Shown here: positions 42,293-51,401 of the stretch, in pieces
How the letters are laid out: the number at the start of each line of letters is the position of its first letter
Numbering within the stretch: position 1 is the stretch's first letter
Assembly: GCF_002128425.1 (NCBI RefSeq)
Contig: NZ_NESS01000015.1
Coordinates: forward strand, 28,106-92,105
Direction: 5' to 3'
DNA: 64,000 nt
Source: Gottfriedia acidiceleris
GTDB taxonomy: Bacteria > Bacillota > Bacilli > Bacillales > Bacillaceae_G
The notes under the pieces: model-generated
Told to the model about the DNA's origin: nothing
The model's database searches: none
Seen by the model: the letters and a program-made list of their open reading frames with translations, nothing else
Program-made: the position numbers and the translations under genes

Positions 42293-43087
42293 ATGAATAT
42301 TTTTATTAGAGAAATGAAGACATATCGTAAATCGATTATATTTTGGTGTATCGGTATTGTTTTTCTAGTAGGCAGTGGAATGGCAAAATATAAGGCAACA
42401 GCTTCAAATGGCCAAATAACTGAACTTTTTAATCAAATGCCGAAATCTCTTCAAGCGATAATGGGTTCAGGAGAATTAGATTTATCAAAGGCAAGCGGAT
42501 ATTTTGGCATCTTAGTTTTATATTTATATTTAATGGCTACTATTCACGCAGCAATGTTGGGAGCTAATATCATTTCCAAAGAAGAACGTGATAAAACAGC
42601 AGAGTTTTTATTTGTAAAACCTATTTCTAGAATTAAGATCATAACTTATAAATTAATGAGTGGTCTAGTAAATATTCTTATTTTTAATGGTATTACGTGG
42701 TTATCTAGTGTATTAATAGTTGGTAAGTATAGTAAAGGTGAGGATGTAAACGGCGATATAGCTGTTGTAATGGTCGGTATGTTTATTTTACAGCTGCTAT
42801 TTTTAGTTATTGGTTCGGCTATAGCTGCAGTTTGTAAAAATTCCAAAAAAGCTGCATCTTATGCAACTGGTATTCTATTAATCACATTTATAATATCAAT
42901 TGCAATTGATTTGAATGATCGGATTGAAGGTTTGAGATATATTACACCGTTTAAGTATTTTGAAGCGAAAGATACTATGTATGGTGGAGGATTCGACGGA
43001 ATTTATACAACTATTTCGATCGGATTAATCATTATATTAACAACTGTCACGTATGTTTTGTTTAAGAAACGTGACTTACATTTGTAA
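42293..43087 (+). CDS. ABC-2 type permease subunit B
   Basis: A 264-residue permease, paralogous to the preceding protein over its whole length, including the KTAEFLFVKPISR block and a final PFKYFEAKDTMYGGGFDG segment mirroring PFKYFEPKYIIAHSKF. GGGAGGG lies 5 bp before ATG 42293; an in-frame GTG at 42287 overlaps that site and is less likely. It is the last gene of the TetR-controlled operon. Confidence 0.85.
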   Translation: MNIFIREMKTYRKSIIFWCIGIVFLVGSGMAKYKATASNGQITELFNQMPKSLQAIMGSGELDLSKASGYFGILVLYLYLMATIHAAMLGANIISKEERDKTAEFLFVKPISRIKIITYKLMSGLVNILIFNGITWLSSVLIVGKYSKGEDVNGDIAVVMVGMFILQLLFLVIGSAIAAVCKNSKKAASYATGILLITFIISIAIDLNDRIEGLRYITPFKYFEAKDTMYGGGFDGIYTTISIGLIIILTTVTYVLFKKRDLHL

Positions 43088-43114
43088 GGAAATGCAATTA
43101 AATAGAAGAATAAA

Positions 43115-43170
43115 TTGTGTCAAAATCTAGGATAGTAATAATTTGGATTTGTTGGCACTTTTTTTATTAA
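43115..43170 (+). terminator. Probable terminator of the TetR-controlled ABC operon
   Basis: An imperfect stem pairs TGTCAAAATC (43118-43127) with GGATTTGTTGGCA (43145-43157), and is followed by a run of eight T. Confidence 0.55.
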
Positions 43171-43260
43171 ATATTATATTCAGAAAATATTGACATATAT
43201 TATTAATCGCAATACCTTTAATATAGTAGGTTATTTTTTGCAAGGGGGTAAAACAAGGGG

Positions 43261-44535
43261 ATGTTTCAACCAACAAAAGAATTTGCAGAATTTCTAGATC
43301 AAAAAGATCCTTTATCAAAGTATCGTAATGAGTTCTATTTACAACCTAATACAATCTATTTAGATGGGAATTCTCTAGGACTTCTTTCAAAAAGAGCAGA
43401 ACAAAGTTTACTAGATTTATTAGATTCATGGAAGACACTTGCAATCGATGGATGGATGCAGGGCGATCATCCATGGTATTATTTTGCGGAAAAATTGGGA
43501 GCATTAAGTGCACCGTTAGTTGGGGCAAAAGAGAATGAAGTGATTGTAACTGGTTCGACAACTACAAATCTTCACCAATTAATTGCATCTTTTTATCATC
43601 CAAGTGGTCAGAAAACGAAAATATTAGCGGATGAATTAAACTTCCCGTCTGATATTTATGCTATTCAAAGTCAATTAAAATTAAAGGGCTTTGATCCGGA
43701 AACTCATTTAATTCAAGTTAAAAGCCGTGATGGTCGAACAATTAGAGAAGAAGATATTATTGAAGCAATGACTGATGAAATTGCATTAATTATTCTTCCA
43801 ACTGTTTTATACCGAAGCGGACAATTATTAGATATAGAGAGATTAACAAAAGCTGCACATGAGCGTGGAATAATAATTGGTTTTGATGGATGCCATTCTG
43901 TTGGCGCAATCCCTCATCAGTTCCATGATTGGGATGTGGATTTTGCTTATTGGTGTAATTATAAATATTTAAATAGCGGACCAGGTGGAGTAGGAAGTTT
44001 ATTTGTTCACGAAAAGCATTTTGGGACAATGCCTGGATTAGCTGGTTGGTTCGGATCAAATAAAGAAAAGCAGTTCGATATGAAGCATGAATTTGTTCCG
44101 TCTGATACAGTTGGTGCTTATCAAATTGGTACACCACATATTTTAAGTATGGCACCGCTTGTTGGCTCACTTGAAATGTATAAAGAGGCTTCGATTGAGA
44201 AAATCCGAGAAAAGTCTTTACACAGTACAGCTTATTTAATGAGCTTAATCAATGAAGAATTATGTGACTTTGGTTTTACAATTGGTAATCCACTTGAAGA
44301 TTCATATCGAGGTGGACATGTTTGTCTTGAGCACGATGATGCTGCAAGGATTTGTAAATCATTAAAGTTAAATGGAATTGTTCCTGACTTTAGGGCACCA
44401 AACGTAATCAGATTAGCACCAATCGCATTTTATACTTCTTATACAGATGTTTGGAATAGTGTACAAATCTTAAAGAAAATCATGGTTGAGAAGCAATATG
44501 AACAGTTTAAGAATGAACGAGAAATCATCGCTTAG
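43261..44535 (+). CDS. kynU: Kynureninase
   Basis: A 424-residue PLP enzyme that cleaves kynurenine to anthranilate and alanine. Fold-type-I aminotransferase features are clear: [14 protein letters not shown] at the start, the [23 protein letters not shown] block, and Lys235 in [13 protein letters not shown] binding PLP. AAGGGGGT lies about 11 bp before ATG 43261. It is first of three genes that convert tryptophan to anthranilate; the order kynU-kynB-kynA is reversed relative to the reaction order. A TTGACA at 43190 may be the -35 of its promoter, but the -10 is poor. Confidence 0.93.
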   Translation: MFQPTKEFAEFLDQKDPLSKYRNEFYLQPNTIYLDGNSLGLLSKRAEQSLLDLLDSWKTLAIDGWMQGDHPWYYFAEKLGALSAPLVGAKENEVIVTGSTTTNLHQLIASFYHPSGQKTKILADELNFPSDIYAIQSQLKLKGFDPETHLIQVKSRDGRTIREEDIIEAMTDEIALIILPTVLYRSGQLLDIERLTKAAHERGIIIGFDGCHSVGAIPHQFHDWDVDFAYWCNYKYLNSGPGGVGSLFVHEKHFGTMPGLAGWFGSNKEKQFDMKHEFVPSDTVGAYQIGTPHILSMAPLVGSLEMYKEASIEKIREKSLHSTAYLMSLINEELCDFGFTIGNPLEDSYRGGHVCLEHDDAARICKSLKLNGIVPDFRAPNVIRLAPIAFYTSYTDVWNSVQILKKIMVEKQYEQFKNEREIIA

Positions 44536-44547
44536 GAGTTGAATGCC

Positions 44548-45171
44548 ATGCCATTAATAGATATATCAAGAAGACTCGAAGATGGTATGCCTGTATGGCC
44601 AGGTGATACGAATTTTTCATTCCAATTGAGTTGGACAAAAGAAGAAAGTGGCTCTGTTAATGTTGGGAAGTTAACTTTAAGTACCCACACGGGAACGCAT
44701 ATTGATGCGCCATTTCATTTTGATGAAAATGGTAAGAGAGTCATAGATTTAGATCCTAATTTATATGTAGGGATTGCAAAAGTAATCGAGCTGATTGAAG
44801 TAGATAGTATTAAAAAATCGGATTTAGAAGCTTTTCAATTAGATGGTGTAGAACGTTTATTAATTAAGACAAATTCATGGAAAAATGATAGCGTTTTCCC
44901 AGAGAGAATTCCACATATTGAAAAGGATGCAGCAGAGTTTTTACACGAAAAAGGCGTTAAATTAGTTGGAGTAGATGTACCTTCAGTAGATCCACTTGAT
45001 AGTAAGGAGTTAGAAGCACATCATGCTCTTCATCATGCCGGTATTCATATTCTTGAATCAATTGATTTAAGAAATATAACTCCAGGTGAATATGAACTTA
45101 TTGCATTACCATTACCATTAACAGATGCAGATGGTAGTCCAGTACGAGCAGTATTACGTAAATTAGTATAG
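44548..45171 (+). CDS. kynB: Kynurenine formamidase
   Basis: A 207-residue cyclase-family metallohydrolase that converts N-formylkynurenine to kynurenine plus formate. The metal motif HTGTHIDAPFHF (near residues 50-61) is intact, and HHALHHAGIHILESIDL supplies the second conserved His cluster. The ATG at 44548 is 10 bp after AGGAG; an in-frame TTG at 44539 is too close to that site. It lies 12 bp after kynU and 12 bp before kynA, so the three are one operon. Confidence 0.92.
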   Translation: MPLIDISRRLEDGMPVWPGDTNFSFQLSWTKEESGSVNVGKLTLSTHTGTHIDAPFHFDENGKRVIDLDPNLYVGIAKVIELIEVDSIKKSDLEAFQLDGVERLLIKTNSWKNDSVFPERIPHIEKDAAEFLHEKGVKLVGVDVPSVDPLDSKELEAHHALHHAGIHILESIDLRNITPGEYELIALPLPLTDADGSPVRAVLRKLV

Positions 45172-45183
45172 GGGGATTTAGAA

Positions 45184-45882
45184 ATGACACAAGAGCAAAA
45201 AAAACTGACAGATTACGAGAAGTATATTCGAACAGAAGAATTATTAAGTTTACAAAAATCTGATGAAGAATTATTTTGTCCAGATGAATTAACGTTTCAA
45301 ACAGTTCACCAAATTGCTGAGTTGCATTTTAAATTAATCATCCAATCTATTCATTTTGCAGATAAACATATGCGTGCAAAAGAGATTACAAAAGCATCAC
45401 ATCATTTACAACGCATTAATAATCACCTTGTACATTTACCAGCAGTTTTTGATATGGTAAAACTAGTAAGTCCAAGCGATTATCATATTATTCGTTTAGC
45501 ACTAGGAAGAGGTAGCGGTCAAGATTCTCCAGGATTTAATGAAATCTTAAAATTAGGTCCAACACTTTGGCAGCCATTTAAAGATCTATTAGATGAAAAT
45601 TTACTTACACCTGTTCAATTACACCAAGATGCAGCTAAAAACTTTGAGTTATTTCAATTGATGCAAGAATTAACTTGCTTTGATGAAAGATTCCAGTCTT
45701 TCCGCAGACAACATATTCAACTTGTACGCCGAATGATTGGTATGAATACAAAGAGCTTAAAAGGAGTACCTGCAGAAGCATTAGAACGTGCTGTTCGATT
45801 TGAATTTTATCCTGAATTATGGCAAACAGTTTGTGACTTAACAGATTTAACTGGATCAAGCTATAATCCGAAGCCACTATAA
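45184..45882 (+). CDS. kynA: Tryptophan 2,3-dioxygenase, short variant
   Basis: A 232-residue haem dioxygenase catalysing tryptophan to N-formylkynurenine, shorter than the usual bacterial length of about 280. YEKYIRTEELLSLQ, VHQIAELHFKLI (the distal-pocket His of HQxSELW) and the proximal haem-ligand His in RRQHIQLVRRMIG are present. Differences from typical enzymes: HQxSELW reads HQIAELH, and the substrate loop GFQSxQYR reads GQDSPGF. Its place behind kynB and kynU still supports a tryptophan role. GGGGG precedes the ATG. Confidence 0.85.
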   Translation: MTQEQKKLTDYEKYIRTEELLSLQKSDEELFCPDELTFQTVHQIAELHFKLIIQSIHFADKHMRAKEITKASHHLQRINNHLVHLPAVFDMVKLVSPSDYHIIRLALGRGSGQDSPGFNEILKLGPTLWQPFKDLLDENLLTPVQLHQDAAKNFELFQLMQELTCFDERFQSFRRQHIQLVRRMIGMNTKSLKGVPAEALERAVRFEFYPELWQTVCDLTDLTGSSYNPKPL

Positions 45883-45917
45883 TTTAGATGTAAGATGGGA
45901 AAAAGACAAATACAAAG

Positions 45918-45948
45918 CAGATTCGATTATTCGGGTCTGTTTTTTTTA
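45918..45948 (+). terminator. Terminator of the kyn operon
   Basis: CAGATTCG (45918-45925) pairs with CGGGTCTG (45932-45939, with G-U pairs), followed by eight T. Confidence 0.8.
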
Positions 45949-46018
45949 CTTAAAATGGAAAAATTGCATTATGGGTATGATAAGCCCATATGATTTTTTA
46001 TTAGGGCGGGGTGAGTTC

Positions 46019-46903
46019 ATGGAGAAAAATCTTCAAAAGCAATTAGACTATGCTGCTTTTTTAAGTGTTATTTCCTATTTAGTTCTTGCCACAGTAAAAG
46101 TACTCGTTAGTTTTTATACAAATTCTAGTGCTCTTTTAGCTGATGGACTTAACAATGTGACTGATATAGGTGCGACTTTGGCTGTATTTATTGGAATAAG
46201 GATCGCAAGAAAACCGAGAGACTTAGACCATCCTTATGGACATTCGAGAGCGGAGCAAATAGCTACCTTAATTGCGTCTTTTATTATGATGTCAGTTGGT
46301 TTACAGGTTATCATTGAAAATATTCGGTCACTTTTCGTTGGGAAATTTGAGACTCCGAATAGACTAGCAGCTGTAGTTGCATTTGCTTCCGGAATTTTTA
46401 TGTTTGGCATTTACTTTTATAATAATAAAGTTGCCAAGAGAACGAAGAGTAAAGGGCTTGAGGCTTCTGCAAAAGATAATTTATCTGATGCATTAGTTAG
46501 CTTCGGAACGACGATCGGTGTTCTTGGTGCTTCGATTGGTTTTCCTATTATCGATCCAATTGCGGCCATTTTAGTAGGTGTCATTATTTGCAAAACAGCA
46601 TGGGAGATTTTTTACGATGCTACCTTACTGCTAACGGATGGATTTGATCCAGAAGAAATGAATCTTTTTACGGAAACAGTCGATAAGGTACCAGGAGTAC
46701 ATAAAGTTGTAGATTTAAGAGCAAGAATGTATGGGAATACAACGATTGCAGATGTAGTCATAGAAGTAGACGGAGGAATAGATGTGAGTAAAAGTCACGG
46801 CATCACGGACCAAATCGAAATGATATTACAAGAACAGCATGGAATTCAATATACTCATATCCACGTGGAACCATTAAGGTCAGGGAGAGCAGGAAAGGAT
46901 TAA
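46019..46903 (+). CDS. Cation diffusion facilitator, manganese-type signature
   Basis: A 294-residue CDF exporter with six membrane segments and a cytoplasmic C-terminal domain (about 205-294, ending in THIHVEPL). The transport site combines Asn45 and Asp49 (ADGLNNVTDI) with Asp153 and Asp157 (KDNLSDAL). This N-D/D-D set is characteristic of Mn2+ exporters such as MntE and B. subtilis MneP/MneS, unlike the His/Asp sets of zinc CDFs. HPYGHSRAEQ is also present. ATG 46019 follows GGGGTGAG; an ATG 16 codons upstream has no site. Mn2+ efflux is the most probable role. Confidence 0.85.
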   Translation: MEKNLQKQLDYAAFLSVISYLVLATVKVLVSFYTNSSALLADGLNNVTDIGATLAVFIGIRIARKPRDLDHPYGHSRAEQIATLIASFIMMSVGLQVIIENIRSLFVGKFETPNRLAAVVAFASGIFMFGIYFYNNKVAKRTKSKGLEASAKDNLSDALVSFGTTIGVLGASIGFPIIDPIAAILVGVIICKTAWEIFYDATLLLTDGFDPEEMNLFTETVDKVPGVHKVVDLRARMYGNTTIADVVIEVDGGIDVSKSHGITDQIEMILQEQHGIQYTHIHVEPLRSGRAGKD

Positions 46904-46929
46904 GGACTGATAAAACAGGAAAGGAGGGG

Positions 46930-46972
46930 ATAGGATCGGAAAAGAATTTAAACTTTTTCGATCCCCTTTCTA
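46930..46972. terminator. Terminator between convergent CDF and ABC permease genes
   Basis: GGATCGGAAAAG (46933-46944) pairs, with one wobble, to CTTTTTCGATCC (46953-46964), and the sequence to the right is T-rich. Confidence 0.65.
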
Positions 46973-46973
46973 T

Positions 46974-47966
46974 TTAATTCATATCTTGCTTAATAAATAC
47001 GATGAAAGAGATTATTAAAGCTGATATTCCCCATATTGATAAATTCATTAGAGAGAAGTGCATGTTTAGTCCTTCTATGGAAGGGAGCTGACCGGCTAAG
47101 TAGTCAGTCAGACCAAGGTTTACACTAAAGAAGTACTTAGCTCCTGACCATGATGTAGCTAGTCCGCTTAAGACGCTACCTGTAATTAGAGCGGCTAGCA
47201 TTATTCCCATTGCAGCTGGTGTCGTTCTAACTAATACTGATACCATAAATGATAGAGTTCCAATTACAATACATACGAACCAAGCAAGTCCAAAGGCCAT
47301 TATAATGTATTGCCATTGAGGAATCAGTTGAACTGAATCGGTTAGTAGCTGGTTATTTTTGATGACAAATCCTGTTAACACAGGTACCGTCCAGCCTTTA
47401 AAGCTGAAAACAAATCCTGAAACGACATATGCCAATAAACCGTATAGAACGAGAAGAAAGGAGATTAATAAACAAATTGATATGTATTTACTAAGTAAAA
47501 CCTTCCACCTTTTGATGGGACGGGTTAGTAGTATTTTTATCGTACCGTCGCTTTTCTCACCAGATATAATATCGATTGTGATGACCATGACCAATAAAGG
47601 TAGAAGTAGCCATCCAATACTTTGTTCAATTAACTTTCGTATAAATGTAGGTGCACCTGGCGTAGTAGGATTTATGTCATTATCCAAATAATATTGCTCT
47701 TGATCAATTTGAACCTTTAACCAACTTTTCCACTCTTCAGGTATTCCTGATGAGTTTAATCTATTTTGTTGGTCGACTATTTTTTGTTGAAGTGCTACTT
47801 TCCAATTATCAGTACCTAGTCTTTTAATTGTTTCTTCAGTTTGTTGCAGTTGAGCATAAACAAAAATGGGGATTAGCACTGCTAAAATGAAAAAGATAAC
47901 AAGTATTCTTCTTTTCCTAACCATTTTTTCAATTTCGTTAAAGACGAGTCTAATTAGTTCAGCCAC
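46974..47966 (-). CDS. ABC-2 type transporter permease
   Basis: A 330-residue permease with one N-terminal helix (about 20-36), a large charged external loop (40-110) with QQKIVDQQNRLNSSGIPEEWKSWL, then five further segments. GEKSDGTIKILLTRPIKRWKVLLSKYISI is the coupling block. GTG 47966 follows GGAGG, and its first 8 bp overlap the ATPase gene. The layout is the same as in the 38406-39377 protein, suggesting paralogous exporters of the BcrAB/YtrBC sort. Confidence 0.85.
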   Translation of the reverse strand: MAELIRLVFNEIEKMVRKRRILVIFFILAVLIPIFVYAQLQQTEETIKRLGTDNWKVALQQKIVDQQNRLNSSGIPEEWKSWLKVQIDQEQYYLDNDINPTTPGAPTFIRKLIEQSIGWLLLPLLVMVITIDIISGEKSDGTIKILLTRPIKRWKVLLSKYISICLLISFLLVLYGLLAYVVSGFVFSFKGWTVPVLTGFVIKNNQLLTDSVQLIPQWQYIIMAFGLAWFVCIVIGTLSFMVSVLVRTTPAAMGIMLAALITGSVLSGLATSWSGAKYFFSVNLGLTDYLAGQLPSIEGLNMHFSLMNLSIWGISALIISFIVFIKQDMN

Positions 47967-48876
47967 GAACTTCGCCTCCAGTCATTTCCATGAATAAATC
48001 TTCCAATGTTTCAGACATGGTTTTAACGCCATGTACTTGTACATCTTCTGCTACGAATTGTTGAATGACCTCATTAATTTTGATAGGCGACATTCGGCAT
48101 AGAATAAGCTCATCCTTTATTAATATATCTTGAATCGTAGAATCCTTTTTTAATAAATCCAGAGCTTTTTGTATCGGAGAAACTCGCCATTCAACTCTTT
48201 CAGCAGCTTCCTTTACTAATTCTTTTACTGTAGAAACTCTAACCATGTTTCCTTTATTTATAATTCCTACGCGATCACAAATCATTTCTATTTCACTTAA
48301 TAAATGACTTGAAATAAATACACTTATATTTTGCTCTTTTACAAGCATATGAATAAATTCACGTAATTCACGGATACCAGCTGGGTCTAATCCATTTGTT
48401 GGTTCATCTAAAATAAGAAGTTTTGGGCCTCCAAGTAATGCTTGAGCAATTCCTAACCTTTGTTTCATTCCGAGTGAATAAGTTTTTACTTTTTCATGAA
48501 TCCGATCGGTTAATTTTACTAAATTTACGACTTCGGTTATTTTTTTATCATCTATAATTCCTAACATTCTCGCAAATTGATTTAGATTTTCCCATCCAGT
48601 TAAATAACCGTATAATTCTGGATTCTCTACAATACATCCAATTTGTCGCATCGCTTCTTTGAAATGAGTTTTAACAGGATAACCAGCGATTTCAATTGTT
48701 CCTTTTGTTGGTTTGATTAATCCGACTAGCATACGAATAGTTGTTGTTTTTCCAGCTCCATTTGGACCTAGAAAGCCAAAAACTTCACCTTCATACACTT
48801 CAAATGAAATTTTATCGACTAGTACTTTTCCTTTAATGCTTTTTGTAACACCATCTAATTTGAGAACTTTATTCAT
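47959..48876 (-). CDS. ABC transporter ATP-binding protein
   Basis: A 305-residue ATPase: Walker A GPNGAGKTT, signature region YSLGMKQRLGIAQALLGGPK, Walker B LLILDEPTNGLDPAGI, and a C-terminal tail ending LEDLFMEMTGGEVRG. ATG 48876 is 6 bp after GAGGTG; a GTG three codons earlier overlaps that site. It overlaps both the permease gene (8 bp) and the upstream GDSL hydrolase gene (8 bp), so the three are translationally coupled. Substrate unknown. Confidence 0.87.
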   Translation of the reverse strand: MNKVLKLDGVTKSIKGKVLVDKISFEVYEGEVFGFLGPNGAGKTTTIRMLVGLIKPTKGTIEIAGYPVKTHFKEAMRQIGCIVENPELYGYLTGWENLNQFARMLGIIDDKKITEVVNLVKLTDRIHEKVKTYSLGMKQRLGIAQALLGGPKLLILDEPTNGLDPAGIRELREFIHMLVKEQNISVFISSHLLSEIEMICDRVGIINKGNMVRVSTVKELVKEAAERVEWRVSPIQKALDLLKKDSTIQDILIKDELILCRMSPIKINEVIQQFVAEDVQVHGVKTMSETLEDLFMEMTGGEVRG

Positions 48877-49687
48877 TCGACTCACCTCGAAGCTGACTTC
48901 CTATTTTACTAGTTAAGCGATTTGCCATTTCAATATAACCGTCTCTGTTTGGATGAAAATGGTCAGTGTACAAATATTTCTTTTCTTCATTAAAAAATAA
49001 ATCGAATGTTGGAATGACGTATGTATTATTAGTTTGAAGCACCGATAATTCGAGTAGATTGTTCCATCTCGAAACAAAACTTGACGATGCATCTAAACCT
49101 TGAACATTATGAAATGGATTATAATAGCCAAACGCATAAATAGATGCTGTAGAATTTTTTTGACGTATTAGTTTAAAAATTGTTTGTAGATTATTCTTAA
49201 ACGTTTTTTCATCTGGTCGATATGACTTTAAAAATTGTTCATTTAATTGATTAGCGCCAGGGAATAAATCATTACTTCCAATGGAAAGAACGATTATGTC
49301 CGCAGAGCCGATCGTTTCTTGTATATTTTTTTTCTTTAAATCATTAAGTAAATTTGATGTTTTTGCACCACTAACAGCTAAATTGGAAATAGTTGTTGAT
49401 TGTTTATACTCTTTTTGAAGTATGGTTTTTAATCTTCCTACATATCCTGTTCCTTCATCATCACCGACACCACGTGTAAGAGAGTCTCCTAATGCAACAA
49501 TCTTTAGTTTATCGTTTTTGTGAACGCTGTCATTTTGATCATTTTTCTGAGCATTATTGTTCACGATTAGTTTGCTTTTCTGTGGATTTAAAACTGTATA
49601 AGCACCTTTCACGAAGCCATATGATAATAAAAGGAAACAAAGTAATGAAATGAACATAATAAATCGAACAAAATTATTGTATTTCAA
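48869..49687 (-). CDS. SGNH/GDSL-family hydrolase (membrane-anchored)
   Basis: A 272-residue hydrolase with an N-terminal membrane anchor or signal (about 9-31) and a low-complexity linker. An extracytoplasmic SGNH domain carries GDSL (Ser69), LSIGSND (Asn139) and DHFHP (Asp242, His245). It resembles B. subtilis YpmR-type lipases/esterases; substrates may be lipids, acyl or acetyl groups on envelope polymers. The start is TTG 49687 after GGTGGTG. It is the first gene of a coupled three-gene unit with an ABC exporter, hinting that hydrolase and exporter act on the same envelope compound. Confidence 0.82.
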   Translation of the reverse strand: MKYNNFVRFIMFISLLCFLLLSYGFVKGAYTVLNPQKSKLIVNNNAQKNDQNDSVHKNDKLKIVALGDSLTRGVGDDEGTGYVGRLKTILQKEYKQSTTISNLAVSGAKTSNLLNDLKKKNIQETIGSADIIVLSIGSNDLFPGANQLNEQFLKSYRPDEKTFKNNLQTIFKLIRQKNSTASIYAFGYYNPFHNVQGLDASSSFVSRWNNLLELSVLQTNNTYVIPTFDLFFNEEKKYLYTDHFHPNRDGYIEMANRLTSKIGSQLRGESNE

Positions 49688-49759
49688 ATTTCACACCACC
49701 AAAAAAGGAAAAATTTTCATTATAAAATCATTATTACCATAATAAAATTAGATTTGCAC

Positions 49760-49793
49760 GAAAAAACCTGTCTTCAAAAAAACAAAGACAGGT
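49760..49793 (-). terminator. Terminator of the formate/nitrite channel gene
   Basis: On the minus strand ACCTGTCTT (49793-49785) pairs with GAAGACAGGT (49775-49766), followed by TTTTTT. Confidence 0.85.
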
Positions 49794-49802
49794 AGTTTAG
49801 TT

Positions 49803-50606
49803 TTATGAAACGCGCTTTAATTCTTTTACTTTTAATTTTCGTTCATTATTCAAGAAGTAATATGCCATTCCGACACCAACTGAACCACCAATAATATTTC
49901 CGAATGTAACTGGAATTAAATTATGCAATATATCACTAAATGTAAAGGCTACATTATGTGGCATAATATATGATAATGTAAAGACGGCAATATTTGCGAT
50001 ACTGTGTTCATATCCAGAGAAGAAGAAAGCAAATACTAATAAAAAGATCAGTAACATTTTCGCCAGATCATCTTTAAATCTAGTTGGTAAAAAACAAGCA
50101 AGACATACAAGCCAGTTACATAAAACACCTTTAAAAAATAATTGAAAAGATGATGCATGAATTTTATGGTCGACTACACTAGTTAAAAAGTGATCAGCTG
50201 GAAAATCTTTTGCTAAACCAGTAAAAAAATAAATAAACGCAAAAATAAATGCTCCAATAATATTGCCTGTGTAACATGCAATCCAGTTTTTTACTAAATC
50301 TAGTTTTGAAGTTTTTTTAGCTAATGTTGAGAAAGTAAAATACATTGTATTACTAGTAAATAACTCCCCACCACCATAAATAATCATAATTAATGCTGTA
50401 GAGAAAACGAGTGGATAAGCTACAGATGAAAAGGGTGAATTCTGCAATCTAAATAATTCTGCTAACTTTAAACAGACAATTAATATAAAGCTTATATAAA
50501 TAGAAGCTAATGCAGCACGTGTTAAATATTTAACTAAGCTTTGATCAAGGATTTTCTTTTTTTTAATGGCTAATTCGATACAATATTGGATACTATCACG
50601 TTCCAA
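49803..50606 (-). CDS. Formate/nitrite transporter family protein
   Basis: A 267-residue FNT channel with six membrane segments. GGGELFTSNTMYF and CNWLVCLACFLPTRFKDD are the family blocks, and HSIANI holds the conserved central-pore His. FNT proteins move formate, nitrite or hydrosulfide and form pentamers. It starts at TTG 50606 behind AAGGAGTG. A Rex-like operator upstream is in line with B. subtilis ywcJ, a Rex-regulated FNT gene, so this is probably a fermentative formate/nitrite exporter made under NADH-rich, low-oxygen conditions (inference). Confidence 0.88.
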   Translation of the reverse strand: MERDSIQYCIELAIKKKKILDQSLVKYLTRAALASIYISFILIVCLKLAELFRLQNSPFSSVAYPLVFSTALIMIIYGGGELFTSNTMYFTFSTLAKKTSKLDLVKNWIACYTGNIIGAFIFAFIYFFTGLAKDFPADHFLTSVVDHKIHASSFQLFFKGVLCNWLVCLACFLPTRFKDDLAKMLLIFLLVFAFFFSGYEHSIANIAVFTLSYIMPHNVAFTFSDILHNLIPVTFGNIIGGSVGVGMAYYFLNNERKLKVKELKRVS

Positions 50607-50644
50607 ATAGGTTCACTCCTTGGGCTCTTTATAAACACATACAT

Positions 50645-50690
50645 AGTATACAAATAAAAAACGATTGTAAGTTTGTGAAAATGTGAACAA
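50645..50690 (-). promoter_or_regulatory. Promoter with Rex-like operator
   Basis: On the minus strand a TATACT -10 (50650-50645) is preceded by TTGTGAAAATGTGAACAA (plus strand 50673-50690). The latter matches the Rex consensus TTGTGAAN4TTCACAA at 12 of 14 fixed positions. It covers the expected -35 region. The rest of the gap up to 50948 shows no gene. Confidence 0.55.
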
Positions 50691-50948
50691 ATTATGAAAT
50701 TGAGCTCACTAGATGTTTAAGGCGAGAAGGATCAGCGTAATGCAATTCGGCAAGTGAAAATTTTTTGTTGGAAATCAACTTACACATACAAAAATTCAAA
50801 TAATATATTATTTTTACTTTACATTTTTTAATAATCATCTAAATACTGGTTGAAGATATAATATAATTTCATAGTAAATAGGTTTAGGTAAAAAAAGGAA
50901 AAATAAATTAGATTTTGAAAACATAATAAAAATATGGGAGGGTTTTCG

Positions 50949-51209
50949 TTGGAAAATGAATTTGAAGCAAAATTTGATGCGTTACTAAAAAAATATACGG
51001 AATTGTTATTAGGAGATTGGTCAGAGGAAAAACAAGCAAAAGTGGAAAAGTGGGTTATGTATACATACATATCAAAATCAATGCCAGCATTAGTAAAACA
51101 TTGGAATGATACATATCCTCAAGCAAAAGAAGAAGTTGTTAATTTAATCAAAGAAATTAAAGCATTAAATGACCAACATAGAGAGAATATAGCGAACAAA
51201 AATAAGTAA
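50949..51209 (+). CDS. yusU: DUF2573-type small protein (YusU-like)
   Basis: An 86-residue, charged, helical cytoplasmic protein: EAKFDALLKKYTELLLGDWSEE then SKSMPALVKHWNDTYPQAKEE. It looks like the DUF2573 family represented by B. subtilis YusU, function unknown. The TTG at 50949 follows GGGAGGG (50936-50942) by 6 bp, and the ATG at 50934 overlaps that site. In B. subtilis yusU also lies in the yus region that matches the right end of this window. Confidence 0.7.
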   Translation: MENEFEAKFDALLKKYTELLLGDWSEEKQAKVEKWVMYTYISKSMPALVKHWNDTYPQAKEEVVNLIKEIKALNDQHRENIANKNK

Positions 51210-51401
51210 TAATAATTATCCATAAATTTCAAAGATGACTATAGTCACAAATTATGATACTATAATGTTTAGTAAGGGCATACATTTCTCAATAAACAAA
51301 ATTCGACAAATTATTAAAAAATTGTTTTAACAAAAATCATTAAATGATACATTTATTATAGATAGAGAGAAAAGTAAAGTTTAAATTTTGGGGGTTAGGA
51401 A

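Noticed and set aside
45970..45991. Short hairpin before the CDF gene considered as a manganese (yybP-ykoY) riboswitch
   Set aside because: Only a 6-bp stem is present and none of the conserved loop motifs of that riboswitch are visible.
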